Assembly (NCBI GenBank): GCA_040954595.2
Contig: CM082598.2
Coordinates: forward strand, 5,084,001-5,148,000
DNA: 64,000 nucleotides
Direction of reading: 5' to 3'
From: Balanoglossus misakiensis
Taxonomy: Eukaryota; Hemichordata
This document shows, one piece after another, positions 22,709 through 33,141 of the stretch. Made by a program: the position numbers and the translations under genes. How positions within the stretch are numbered: the stretch's first letter is position 1; every line of letters begins with the position of its first letter. The notes beneath the pieces were generated by a model, which saw nothing but the letters and a program-made list of their open reading frames with translations, had not been told where the DNA came from and did not search any database.

Positions 22709-25700
22709 TCACTTTTTACTGTCCAATAACCAGCATCCGAGGTAAGGTAATGAGGACGCCCCCTTGTTGGTACCATACAGCTCAAATTTGTAGAATCCAG
22801 CGTTTGGCAATTTGATTGAATAAGATATGCTTGTGTCGTCACTCTCAATCGTGATGCAGTTCTTCTTCTCGTCTTCCGGGAGCCGGGTGTCGTTTCTCGA
22901 CAAATATGGCGTCGTCGTGATGGGAAATGGCGCCTTGATGGTTATCACGCATGCGCCCCTGTCTGCAACAATGATGGCGGATTTGTGGCCTACGACTTGT
23001 AGCCCCAGCTCGACGAAGTGGCCAGCAGCGCCCCACGTGCCGTTGGTGACGGGGTACAGTTCCCCACCCAAAGCCGATGCGGCGTCAATGAGCCAGTTTC
23101 CGGCTGATTGATACGACCCCGGAACATTTCTGTTCTTTGCAAACAGTTCTAATTTGTAGTACCCTTTCTCCGGGAGTCGGGCATTGAACGTGAACTCCTT
23201 CCCATCGGTGGCACAGTCGGCGAAGACATACTTCTCGGCATCGCTGTACTTCTGCCCGTTCTTGATGAGGTTGAAGAGAAACACGACTTCGGGGTCTTTG
23301 GAGAATTTCAACTGACAGGAACCGTTTGGAGCGAGCAGAGTCGAGGACCCAGTCGACTGGATGTCGAGCTTGTGGAATTCTTCCCCAGGTCCCCAAAGGT
23401 TTCGCGAGTGCGGGAACTTCTCATCAACCACGATGGCTGTGGAGTTCTGGACGACAAAATTTGCACCGTGCCAGTATTTGTCGTCGTCCCGCAGCTTGGC
23501 CATGACTGTGAAGCGATATTCACCCTCTTTCGGCAGGGTCAGGTGGTACTTCACTTTGCGATCGGTCTTCTCGCCGTACACGTGACCTTCCATTTCCTCG
23601 GACTCACTTCCGGAGAAGTGTAACAACTCAGCCAATAGGGGCTGTCGGTGGTCGGGGAGCTGGACTTCTAACTCCGCTCTTCCGGTTTTGGAGACGATGA
23701 TAGGTTCGTCGTAGCCGATCACTTGGAAGCCCTTTTCCAGAAACTCGTGATTGGCTCCCCACATGTCGTATGCTGCGCCGGTGGGGAACATCTTGGTTGT
23801 CATGGTACCAGTGTGCTTGATGGTGTACGTGACAGCTCTCTGGGGCATAGCTTTTAACTCTTCTGATGTATTCAGCGGCCTCACACCAATCATCAGAGTG
23901 TAGTTGCCCACGTGTGGAAATCTTACCTTGCAGGTAAATACATCATCATTCATGTACATCATGACGTAAGACGGGTGCTTGTTCCCGGTTCTCGGTATGC
24001 TGTCTTTCTCGTTCAGTTCAGTGAGCTTGGCCCAGAACTGCACGTGCCCCATGTGGGGACATCTGACCCGGAAGACCGTCTCCTCTGCGTCTGTTTCCAC
24101 CACCCCGCCGGTTTGGCCAACGGTCTCCATGTTGAACGTGAAGAAGGCGCAGTCCTTGGAAGGTTCGTCCGCCCACACGTTCAAGTCGGCGAACGGTTTA
24201 TCCAGACACTGCTCGCTGGGGACACCTCGCCCGGTCGTCGTGTCAACCGGGAAATGCCTAGCAGTGAACATTTGCGGATCACTTATGAAGTAGTATTCGT
24301 TCCACTTGCGCGTGTACGCCATTTTCCCCAGCGTTGATTCAAAATCTACAAGAGAACAAAAGGGGCAGCATTATTTTTAAATTTCTGCTGTATAACATTT
24401 CGAGTGCTTTGTTGATTATGTTTTCTGTTTCAAAGTTTCATTATGACCCAGTATCACTTAAGCTTATGCACTTCCATTTCGTAAACATGGCAACAATCGG
24501 CCATATTGAATTGTGTCGTCCATGGGATTTTCATCACTCACCTAGGTAGCAAAATCCTATTTAAGGTAGGGAAAATTACAGGGTACCTTCCTTGACTGAG
24601 TTTATTTGTGGACAATGCAAAATTTGGTAGGCAGTAAATGTGTCCCACTTACTGACTGACCCTGCCGCCCAAGTACAATCACAGAGGTACCATTTCCCGG
24701 CGATTCGGATCTTATTCCAAGCGTGGTCCGTCTTGATTTTACCATCTTCGACAGGAAAGCTGTCTCCTGGTTCGTAGTCTCCTCCCTTGGATGCCCCAGA
24801 TAGCTTCACACACTCCAATCCCGCGAGACTTCATTCAGTAGGAGGAAATAGGAAATATATATAAATCTTACATAAACTGTGGAACTCTCTGCCACAAGAC
24901 ATTCGTCAAGCTCCAAGTTTGAGTATCTTTAAGAAAAGACTGAAGACGCATTATTTCGCAAGAGCATATGGTGTGGGCCAATGAGCACAAGCGCCTTTGA
25001 GTATGACACTTGTTATAGATACTGGCGCTATACAAATTTCTCTGATTGATTGATTGATTTATCATTATACAAGTGTGGTTTCATGCATATTTGACTTAAA
25101 GGGGGAACACTTTTAGCTCGTTATATGTTTGGAGTGCCAATCTCACTACATAAATATTACATTATACATTTTTTTTTCTTTTTAGACAGGAAATTCAAGT
25201 CATAAAAAAGATGCACAGTAGAAATATAGACAAGATATTCTCATCATAACTTACTCGCACAGCATCTTGTAGAGGGCGCCGTAACCCTCACACACAGCTT
25301 TGCCACTTTGCAGCACGCCTTCCCCCGAGTTGTCGCCTCTTTCTTCGTAGCCATAGAGACCCTCTACGTCATAGTCCACGTTCTCCGCTTCCCAGCGAAA
25401 CAGCACGCGATACCTCTCCAAGTCGCTCCGTGCGACTTTTGTGAGATACGCAACTAAATCCGAGGGTGAATTTTTCAGATCTGGCGAAGCCTGCAACGAA
25501 AATGGATTTGCTAGAGTTGAACAAAAAACTCTTGTGCCGTTATAACACGACGTGTACGGGCCATTATGTTGTCTGTCCTGCGTCAATAAACTCCCTAGTC
25601 CCGCGAGATCTCGCGGACTTCCAGTCTTCAGTGAACATAGCGCATCTGCGAGATTCGCAATGAGTGCATTGGTGCTCATTCTCCATGTCCTTATTAAGTC

Positions 25701-26234
25701 ACGACCATGTCATTACAAAGTAACGACCATTTTGTCTTCAGTTGAGAATCGCACATTTACACGACTACCAGTAGACTTGCTCCAAGTCTATGGGCTTCAT
25801 TATGTGTAGGCAACGCGTAGGCCCATGCATACGCTACCCGAAACCACAAGCTCAGTCCCAAATTCGAAACTCACCTCACTACCAAAAACACGTTCAAGGC
25901 AAGCATGCACGCAAAAAGTATTGCAATTATTTATTAAGATAAAAAAACACCGAAAACACGAAAAGTGTTGGGATTTAAAAATGGCCAAGCGACTAGTGGG
26001 CTAGTCTAAACTACCAGGAAAATACAACTATAATTCGTGACATACCTGCACGGCATGCTTGTCCAATTCTCTCATTCGTTCATAATCAGGAATGAGCTTC
26101 CTCTTGTCCACCCAGAATGTCTCTTCTATTTGCAGTTCTTTCCCGGCACCCAGTGGTTCAACTCGATTTTTGCCAAGTGTTGTGGACTTGCTCTTAGACT
26201 TTGTCGTAGCGGATGTTGATGACGAACACCCCAT
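22709..26234 (-). CDS. Kyphoscoliosis-peptidase-like (KY/hillarin) protein with putative myristoylation site
   Basis: Exons 26234-26046, 25490-25255, 24828-24653 and 24345-22709 give 745 aa. Introns are phases 0, 2 and 1. The transglutaminase-like core spans about residues 75-205, with the triad Cys130 (GKAVCEGYG), His177 (DHAWNKI) and Asp192 (LCDCTWAAG) all present, so catalytic competence is possible. The long last exon encodes the Ig-like/beta repeats usual downstream of this core in KY-type proteins (NEYYFISDP onward). KY relatives act at muscle and cytoskeletal Z-disc-like sites; the role here is inferred only. The N-terminus MGCSSST fits N-myristoylation (Gly2, Ser6) with a palmitoylatable Cys3, and is followed by a Ser/Lys-rich stretch. 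This suggests membrane anchoring. Intron 1 holds a copy of dispersed repeat A. Confidence 0.9.
25772..26008 (+). repeat. Dispersed repeat A, copy 2 (in KY-like intron 1)
   Basis: Matches 4105-4346 with small differences over its whole length, in the same orientation. It starts TAGACTTGCTCCAAGTCTA, a hairpin, and ends CTAGTCTA. Confidence 0.8.
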
Positions 26235-28808
26235 TCTAGAAAAGAAATTACATTTGACTCACATCAATAACAGCAATACATACATAAACGGGAGTGAATA
26301 CTTAGAGGTTATAAACGACAGCGAAGGTACTGTCGAATAACTGTGGTTTGGGGATAGCTTGTAGATTGGGACTTTCGTCCGTCGAGGGCGCTCTCTGCGC
26401 TCCGCCTGTGGAATTTGGAAGCACCCGGGTAATGCCTGAGACGAACATACCATAGACTTACAGGTATACCAGTTCCACCTGGGTGTAGAAGATTTATAAG
26501 CGCGGGCAGTTCCCTCGAACAACGGAAAATACAGTCTAAGCTGCAGGGTCAATTGGGAGTCTACTGTATCGTGATGTGCGAGATTTCTTTATTCATCGTA
26601 CATATGCTTGTTTTCAGTTTGAATGGGGCCACACACTATAGACCTGTTGGCATGGCGGCCATGTTGTAAGAGTAACAGTACACTAACACATACCAGACGC
26701 GTGCAGAAAGCGCTGTCCTACCTGAGCTGAATCAGCTTGCCGTTGCTAAGGTCTTCTGGACATGGCAGAACTTACTCGTTATGTTCTAACATAGACATTC
26801 TACTTTCTATGATTATAATCTCTCTCATACAACTACTCGCTCCAGGCACGGCGAGTCACCGAGCACCTAGATCGATATTATACCCGGGCATCGATACCAA
26901 CGTTAACCTGTCGTGGCATATATCACGCATGCGCGAGTACATATTGTTTCGAACAAAGCAGGCCGAACAAATGACTTTATTATTTACATGCTTGGTTACG
27001 AGTCAAGGAATGTATACACAAGCTAGCTTGGCTCCTACCCCTACAAGTCAGCGATGTCGCAAGTGACGCGCGATGTCGCAAGTGTCACGTAGGCCTATAA
27101 CTCGACAATAGTAACTATAACCCCACCGACCGCGGGCCTGTAGTTACACGACAGTTTTCGGACTGATTTCCGACGACACAGAACCCAGCAACATCGCCAT
27201 TTTGGCGTGCATCCATAACCGACCGGCCACATACTGACAGTGACACGAAACCATGCTAAAAGAATTCCGACGGCATGACTCAATTTTCTTCAAAAACCCG
27301 AAGTCGCTTCGGGATCTCGGTCGGCTGTCTCTTGATATTCAGATCTGTTCTACATTTTTATTCAATACGCTCACAATATGCCCATCAATAAGCCACGTGT
27401 TAAACTGGTCTGTGCGTACTCTCAATACTCAGAAATTGCGTGTAAATATACTAACAAGACATATCTTAATCAGGAACAGATATTTTGCCGCAGTTATTTA
27501 TGTGTACACGTTTTGCGCATAGAGAGAGCGTAGCTTAATTGAGCCGAGACTGTTAACGGCTCACCTGTCCAAATTGAAGTTCAACAACTATTAAGGAACA
27601 GCATAAACAAACAAACAAATCGGCAAGTGAAACAAAATGAAATAACCAAACAAAATTGAAAATTAGGCTCTCTCTTCCCTTAATAAAATGCTTGTCATGT
27701 TTTACAATACATGTATTATATGTGACGAAGTAAATGAGTCCAGTATTAAAGAGGCGAAGGCGGCCATTTTTGACATTGTTTTAGTTGGTTTCTATGGATA
27801 CGGTGTTACTATGCTGTTCTGCCCACTGATATAAGTGACTGGTTGTTAATCATTCACTCTGTTTGGTTGTAACATATGACTACCAGTACGCCACAATTTT
27901 TCGTGTAGACCTGCCAAAATTACTTGATGGAATTTTCGTGTGTGGTGTCCATAAACCGGAGATCTGGTGAGCTGATATACAACCATCATTGAGCAAATTT
28001 CATTGAGCACAGCAACACAAAAAACTCCATCAAACAAATAAAAAATAACCAAAAATTCCGAGTTCGCACCTTTTAAAGAAAATCTCGAACGGTCAACTGT
28101 AAATGGCGTTTTTCAAAGTAGCCGTACGTGTATTGTAATTTAGTCTGCATTTTGCAAACATTCATGTTGGTTCAGAATACCTTACCTTGCTTCACGTCTA
28201 TGATGTCTCGCACGAAAATTCGGTTCCGAACACAAAACCTCCGAAACTTAACACGTCTAGCCAAGAGCCGTACTGCCAAGTAAACAAACGTCGCTTACTG
28301 GCGTTGCTAGTCATTGGTGTACGACTGTTTTGTTCAGTTATGTGCAAGGCGGAACTCAGGTGGCAAAAATCACTTGACCTCTGTTCTAATCTCGAAAGCC
28401 AAAGCCCTTTGAATTGTGCGTTGCCGCTGCCCGCCAATGGACAATTGAATGCTGAGTTTTATCGCCACACAAAACAGCAAATATCAAGCCCCCACCCCGC
28501 GAAATACAGCATTGCAGTGACAGCCTGACTTCGATTATGGTTAAACACCTGTACAGTCATGTATATCAAAGCTGTGTGACTATGCCAGTGCTGTTTGCAG
28601 AGAAAAGGTCGACGGGCAGCAAGCCTGTTTAATAAACTCCGTGTCTCTGACAACAGAGTTAATAAATCTGCCAACTGTACACCATGAACAAATTATAGGG
28701 CAGTGTCGTGTGGCAGACAAGTGTATTCTTATGCCAGCTATTCAGTAGTGTCAACACAGCGTGTAAATATGTGTCACAACGGACGTTGTTTCTCCCCCTC
28801 CTGTAGTG
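26235..28808. other. Intergenic region, no gene recognised
   Basis: Upstream of the KY-like gene. No coding exon was found. There are short local direct repeats, for example CGATGTCGCAAGTG twice near 27052-27080. Any promoter or 5' UTR exon of the KY-like gene would lie here, but nothing distinctive marks it. Confidence 0.5.
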
Positions 28809-28912
28809 CCATGCTTGAAGTTTGCCAATGCGGAACTATCCAGCGCCCTCTTGAGTTGCATTGAGCAGAATGCACTCTGTATTGAGCCCATAATGCTGTC
28901 GTCTTACCCAAA
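28809..28912 (+). pseudogene. Copied 3' part of a RAB3IP-like exon
   Basis: This reads, in frame, the same 35-residue segment as the RAB3IP-like exon at 60828-61033 (FANAELSSALLSCIEQ, CIEPIMLSSYPK), with few changes, and keeps the GTAAGTGAG donor. It is followed by the same intron sequence and minisatellite as the source gene. The 5' part of the exon is missing, no neighbouring exons exist here, and it lies on the opposite strand from the source. It is a truncated duplicate, not a gene. Confidence 0.85.
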
Positions 28913-28960
28913 GTAAGTGAGATGTTAAACTAAACCTGTTGCTATCTTGTTACCCTTGTG

Positions 28961-29220
28961 ATGTACATTGTAGCAGTTACACTACAGTGTAATACAAAGT
29001 AACAACCACATTGCTTGCAATGATGTACATTGTAGCAGTTACACTACAGTGTAATACAAAGTAACAACCACATTGTTTGCAATGATGTACATTGTAGCAG
29101 TTACACTACAGTGTAATACAAAGTAACACCCGCATTGTTTGCAATGATGTACATTGTAGCAGTTACACTACAGTGTAATACAAAGTAACAACCACATTGT
29201 TTGCAATGATGTACATTGTA
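28961..29220. repeat. 62-bp minisatellite, about 4 copies
   Basis: The unit begins ATGTACATTGTAGCAGTTAC and contains the near-palindrome TTACACTACAGTGTAA. Repeat starts are at 28961, 29023, 29085, 29147 and 29209. The same unit occurs in inverse orientation at 45515-45680 and 60515-60785. Confidence 0.9.
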
Positions 29221-29247
29221 TTTGCGTACATGTATCTCCAACTCTCC

Positions 29248-29346
29248 GAGAAACATAGAGACTTCAGACAACAGTTTCGGGAACCCGGCAGTTTTTATCG
29301 TTGGATGACACACTCGCTGTTTAAGAACCACCTGAGGTGCTACAAT
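29248..29346 (+). pseudogene. Fragment of the GalNAc-transferase-like gene (C-terminal segment)
   Basis: In frame it encodes the stretch DFRQQFREP, then FYRWMTHSLFKNHLRCYN. This is the C-terminal segment of the intact gene at 33142-34734, with high nucleotide identity and opposite orientation. The catalytic region is absent, and similarity stops abruptly at both ends, against the minisatellite on the left and a MITE on the right. It could in principle be an exon of an unseen gene, but no partner exons were found. Confidence 0.8.
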
Positions 29347-29387
29347 TATAGCCTCTACCATAATCAGTCTCTACCATTTATTCATTT

Positions 29388-29547
29388 AGGCGACTTTTTA
29401 CTCACAAATCATACAAGAGGGAAAGAAGTCGTGTGTGGTCGAACGTTCATTCACTACATATACACATGTACATTGACATAAACCGTGTATTGTATCAAAC
29501 ACAATTAATGTACAAAATGCGGCGAGAGAGAGACTTTGTCCCTTTAA
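29388..29547 (-). repeat. TTAA-ended MITE family C, truncated copy
   Basis: The right end, CGAGAGAGAGACTTTGTCCC followed by TTTAA, matches the ends of the elements at 63392-63734 and 63731 onward. The left end is lost next to the GalNAc-transferase fragment. Confidence 0.7.
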
Positions 29548-30293
29548 GCTCTGGTGTTAAATATAAGTCATTCCTAAAAACTCGTGGAGACTTATTTGGG
29601 AAATAAACTCCCAAATTATCCTTTTAAATCACTTTTATTTCAGACAGACGTATCTTATAATTGTACAAAGATTACAAAATAATCTAAAGAAAGTCACGGA
29701 AGTCTTTTTGTAACTTAATACATGTAGCAATTTTAACCTATATGATGCTGGGCTGACGAACAAAATACTTGGTATTTCACCATGTTTAGGGATTTAAACT
29801 TGATGATGGCATTTTATAGACTTTGTTTCTGTTAATTTACTTACACCTGTAACTGTACATGCTTTATAATTTTGTAAAGTTATATTAAATGGTGCTTGAA
29901 AATCAAAAATCTTCTTGTTTTTTTATTGAAAAATGGATACTAGTATACCTCGTCATCAAACCATGGCAGAAGCTTGCCATTGTTGAAATGCATTTCCTTG
30001 CCGAAGGGCTCGTTTCCTGTTATGTTTCTATCACCTTCAGTCGCCACTTAAAGCATGTTGGAATAGCGCTGGAACAGCATCTTGAGTTTAATTGACAGAT
30101 GCTAGACAACAACAGCCTTTACACATCGTGTCTCGAGGATGCAACTGGGTTATGAAACTGTGACGTCAGCATACGTGTCGCCAAACCAGGGCTTTTGGTC
30201 AATACTAGCCACAATATGTGACTGTGATTAAGAGACGGAGTTTTGCCGCAGCCGCCGAATCAAGTCAACGATCGCACCGTTGGTACAAAGAAG
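29548..30293. other. Upstream region of the GPCR gene
   Basis: AT-rich with no exon-like segment. It should contain the GPCR promoter, but I see no clear TATA box or conserved element. Confidence 0.45.
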
Positions 30294-31487
30294 ATGGACG
30301 CTCTCGCAAATATAACAGGGAATGTTGTGTGCGTCCCAGACTTCAAGATCGCTGCGTGGAAACCAATGATCCACGCCCTGTTCATAGGTCTGTCCTCGTT
30401 GGCCGGCACATTTGGTAACGTGTTTGTTATTCTATCCATCTGCCTGTTTTACAAGAATTCGTTGGCGAAGAAACCGCTGACCGTGTTTCTGGGCAACCTA
30501 GCCGTGGTCGATCTGATCACCTCGGTGCTGTACGAACCGTTTCTCGTGGTCTCCATTTTGACCAACAGGTGGCCGTTCACTTCTGCGTTCTGTGTCACCC
30601 AGGCCGCTTTGATAAGTGTCGCCATCGGGGTGTCGTTCTTCACCCAGGCGGCCATCGCTCTCTACAGTCTCTGCAACGTCTATTTCAAGAATGAACGGTT
30701 CCAAAAACACTTCAGTAAACGTCGGGCGGTTGTCGCCTGCGGCGTCATGTGGTTGCTGTCGGTGTTTGTGGTCAGCCTAAACTTCGCGAACGGCACCGTT
30801 CTGTACGACTACCGCATTGGCGAATGTATTGATTTCAGCCCTGTCGCTTGGCAGAACATTCTTCTGACAGCCAGCGTGGTCATCACTCCGTCGCTCGTCA
30901 TCATAGTCTCGTACACCATGATCTACCTGCATCTTTGTTTGCATTTTCGAAGATTTCGCAATCGCACAGCGCCGCTTGCTACTACCCTCCCGGCGAACAG
31001 CTCCGCAATCAGCAGCCAACACCGACGACGCGCCAAAGTTGTAGCGAAGAACTGCGCCATGCTGGCGGCGGCTTTCTACATTTGCTACCTCCCCTCCGTG
31101 ATCATCATGTACCTGGGTGAAGATTGCTACAGTGTCCCCTACGAGGGTTACATTCTCTGCTCCATTGTATTCTACAGTGGCTTCTCCATCACCCCTTTCG
31201 TGTACTCGTGGAAGAATCCGAAATTCCGCGCCGGGGTGGCGGCGATTCTGCGGTGCCGAATTCACCAACACAAAATGTACCTAGCGGGAGCGTCGCCTGC
31301 ACCCGATGCGCCGAGAACCAAGAAAACAAGAAGTTCGCGCGCTCAACAGGCTTTGCAACCGAGAGAAAAGCTTGAAGTTCCCCAAATCGCCGACGACCGA
31401 GTCCAAAGTCTGCTCAAAGACTCTGGAGGACCAGGGAAGAGTCTAAACACACCAATCAGCGGCAAGGTAGAGGAAACTAGTTTGTAA
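30294..31487 (+). CDS. Orphan class A (rhodopsin-like) GPCR, intronless
   Basis: Single exon, 397 aa from the ATG at 30294; the open frame extends upstream only with non-ATG codons. Seven hydrophobic segments are visible. Class A marks are GN in TM1 (FGNVFVI), LAVVDL in TM2 (Asp73), Cys100 before TM3 pairing with Cys178 in loop 2, and CYLP (264-267) in TM6. The TM3 DRY motif is absent (the region reads ALYSLCNVYF), and the TM7 NPxxY position reads TPFVYSW (Pro301, Tyr304). There is a basic third loop and a long Ser/Lys/Arg-rich C-tail with possible phosphorylation sites. N6 is a sequon. The ligand is unknown; I cannot place it in a named subfamily. It is a surface receptor by inference. Confidence 0.85.
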   Translation: MDALANITGNVVCVPDFKIAAWKPMIHALFIGLSSLAGTFGNVFVILSICLFYKNSLAKKPLTVFLGNLAVVDLITSVLYEPFLVVSILTNRWPFTSAFCVTQAALISVAIGVSFFTQAAIALYSLCNVYFKNERFQKHFSKRRAVVACGVMWLLSVFVVSLNFANGTVLYDYRIGECIDFSPVAWQNILLTASVVITPSLVIIVSYTMIYLHLCLHFRRFRNRTAPLATTLPANSSAISSQHRRRAKVVAKNCAMLAAAFYICYLPSVIIMYLGEDCYSVPYEGYILCSIVFYSGFSITPFVYSWKNPKFRAGVAAILRCRIHQHKMYLAGASPAPDAPRTKKTRSSRAQQALQPREKLEVPQIADDRVQSLLKDSGGPGKSLNTPISGKVEETSL

Positions 31488-31718
31488 ATTCATGCATTTT
31501 GCTCTTATGTGTATATCAAATTAACGTTAAAGCCTCCAGAGCTGCCACTTTTTGCATTATTTTCATGATTTTATTTTCCAACTTATATTGGTGGCAATTT
31601 GAAAAAGTCATATATTAAACAAGTGTCACACTTTCAGTCTTTATCTAACAATGTGAGTATATGTAATCTAGCTGACAATCCTACAAACCTATATGATATG
31701 ATTTGTTATAATTATTCA

Positions 31719-31724
31719 AATAAA
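31719..31724 (+). promoter_or_regulatory. Candidate polyadenylation signal of the GPCR (AATAAA)
   Basis: The first AATAAA after the GPCR stop, 232 bases downstream. Another lies at about 31790. Confidence 0.4.
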
Positions 31725-31940
31725 ATTAAGGTCATTTCAAAATTTATCAATTACTGGAAATGATATTTTTATAGGTATAAATATTAAGGAATAAAGAGTA
31801 TATTATTTGTCGAAAAAGTACATGTATTTGTAGTAATACTCTTTTAGGCTTTTTAGATTTTCCTTGAGATTTTTTGTGTGTGTAAGCATGTAAGTTGATA
31901 TATAACATATAAGAGGAGTTAAAGGATTTTTATACAAAGG

Positions 31941-31944
<4 letters not shown>

Positions 31945-32022
<78 letters not shown>
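31945..32022. repeat. (ATC)n microsatellite
   Basis: Pure trinucleotide array. The poly-Met ORF on the minus strand is an artefact. Confidence 0.95.
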
Positions 32023-32023
<1 letters not shown>

Positions 32024-32503
32024 ACAACAACACCATGCTATACGAAAGAAAAATTTAATTTACAAGTATACACCTCAAAGTGCGTTCCATTAATTTTACT
32101 TGAACCACACGACACAGCAGGCAATGCAATGTTTTCAGCAAAAGATGAAACCCAAGCTGTTGATATTGTTTGAAGATAAGGAACATAATTGACACATATA
32201 ATATAAAATTGTTTAATTTTTTATCATTATTGGTAAGAAGACATAATTCGCTTTTTAAAGTGTGAATATACTTTCCAACTTTGGAGAGAAGTTGTATTGA
32301 CTTTACATAGTTATTCCTAGATTCTATACATTCTAAGTCAGTTTTGCAAACGTACTTCAGTACTGTAACTTTATCAATTTAAACCATGACGTTGATTGTT
32401 AATTCTATGTTATATTTCAAAAGAATGAATCAGACACTGTTTTTAACATTTTATTGACCTTTTACCTTTAGTGATTTTCTTGCTGTGTTTCGTATCATTG
32501 CTA

Positions 32504-32585
32504 CTTAACTTAACTTAACTTAACTTAACTTAACTTAACTTAACTTAACTTAACTTAACTTAACTTAACTTAACTTACTTAACTT
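32504..32585. repeat. (TTAAC)n pentanucleotide array
   Basis: About 15 units of the pentamer in perfect tandem. It resembles, but is not, the animal telomere hexamer TTAGGG. Confidence 0.95.
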
Positions 32586-33141
32586 TTAATTGTTATATAT
32601 CACACTACCACACGGCATGCTGATTAGACGTAAGCTTCATCTAGCATGTAACAGGGTGATGTGCGGTGAAAAAAATAAATGTTATGAAACACTTCAGTTT
32701 ATGGACGTTTTATTTTAGAACTGCTCTATGGAAAAAATTGGCACATTGTCATGCGTGATGACTGTCTTGTCAGTTTTTGTCGTTTGTTTGTGCTACGTGT
32801 CGTGAATTGTACCCAAATCTCGCGTATACATGCTTGCAGCGGGGTTAGGTAACACTCAGGCTAATTCAACATCCAAAATTAAATGAAGTAATGCTCTACA
32901 CGAAAATGGCTTACATGGTATCCATCCATCCATCTTTCCAACCCATCCAGCCAAATAGAAAATAAACAGCAACTTAGTTAAGATGTATTTGTAGGTATGT
33001 GCAAAAAGCAACAACTAATACACCACATAATCATGAGTAATAAAATTCCCACCTGTCTAGCCAAACTACTTGTTTATATTGTACATTGTATATATTTTGC
33101 TGGCTGCAAGCTGGGTCAATCCAAAATCTTAGCTACATTGT

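Larger units (their letters stand above)
31488..33141. other. Intergenic region between GPCR and GalNAc-transferase genes
   Basis: Convergent 3' ends of the GPCR (+) and transferase (-). It contains an (ATC)n array, a TAACT array and AT-rich DNA. No gene was recognised. A minus-strand AATAAA at 32714-32709 could terminate the transferase mRNA. Confidence 0.55.

Noticed and set aside
28961-29220. CRISPR-like repeat-spacer pattern
   Set aside because: The 62-bp units are contiguous without unique spacers, and this is an animal genome.
29197-29481. A real gene encoding the GalNAc-transferase C-terminus on the + strand
   Set aside because: Only about 33 residues match, similarity ends abruptly at a minisatellite and a MITE, and the catalytic region is absent.
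30243-30293. Upstream extension of the GPCR frame
   Set aside because: It begins with TTG, not ATG. The first ATG in frame is 30294.
32504-32585. TTAAC array as an interstitial telomere
   Set aside because: The unit is a pentamer; the animal telomere unit is the TTAGGG hexamer.
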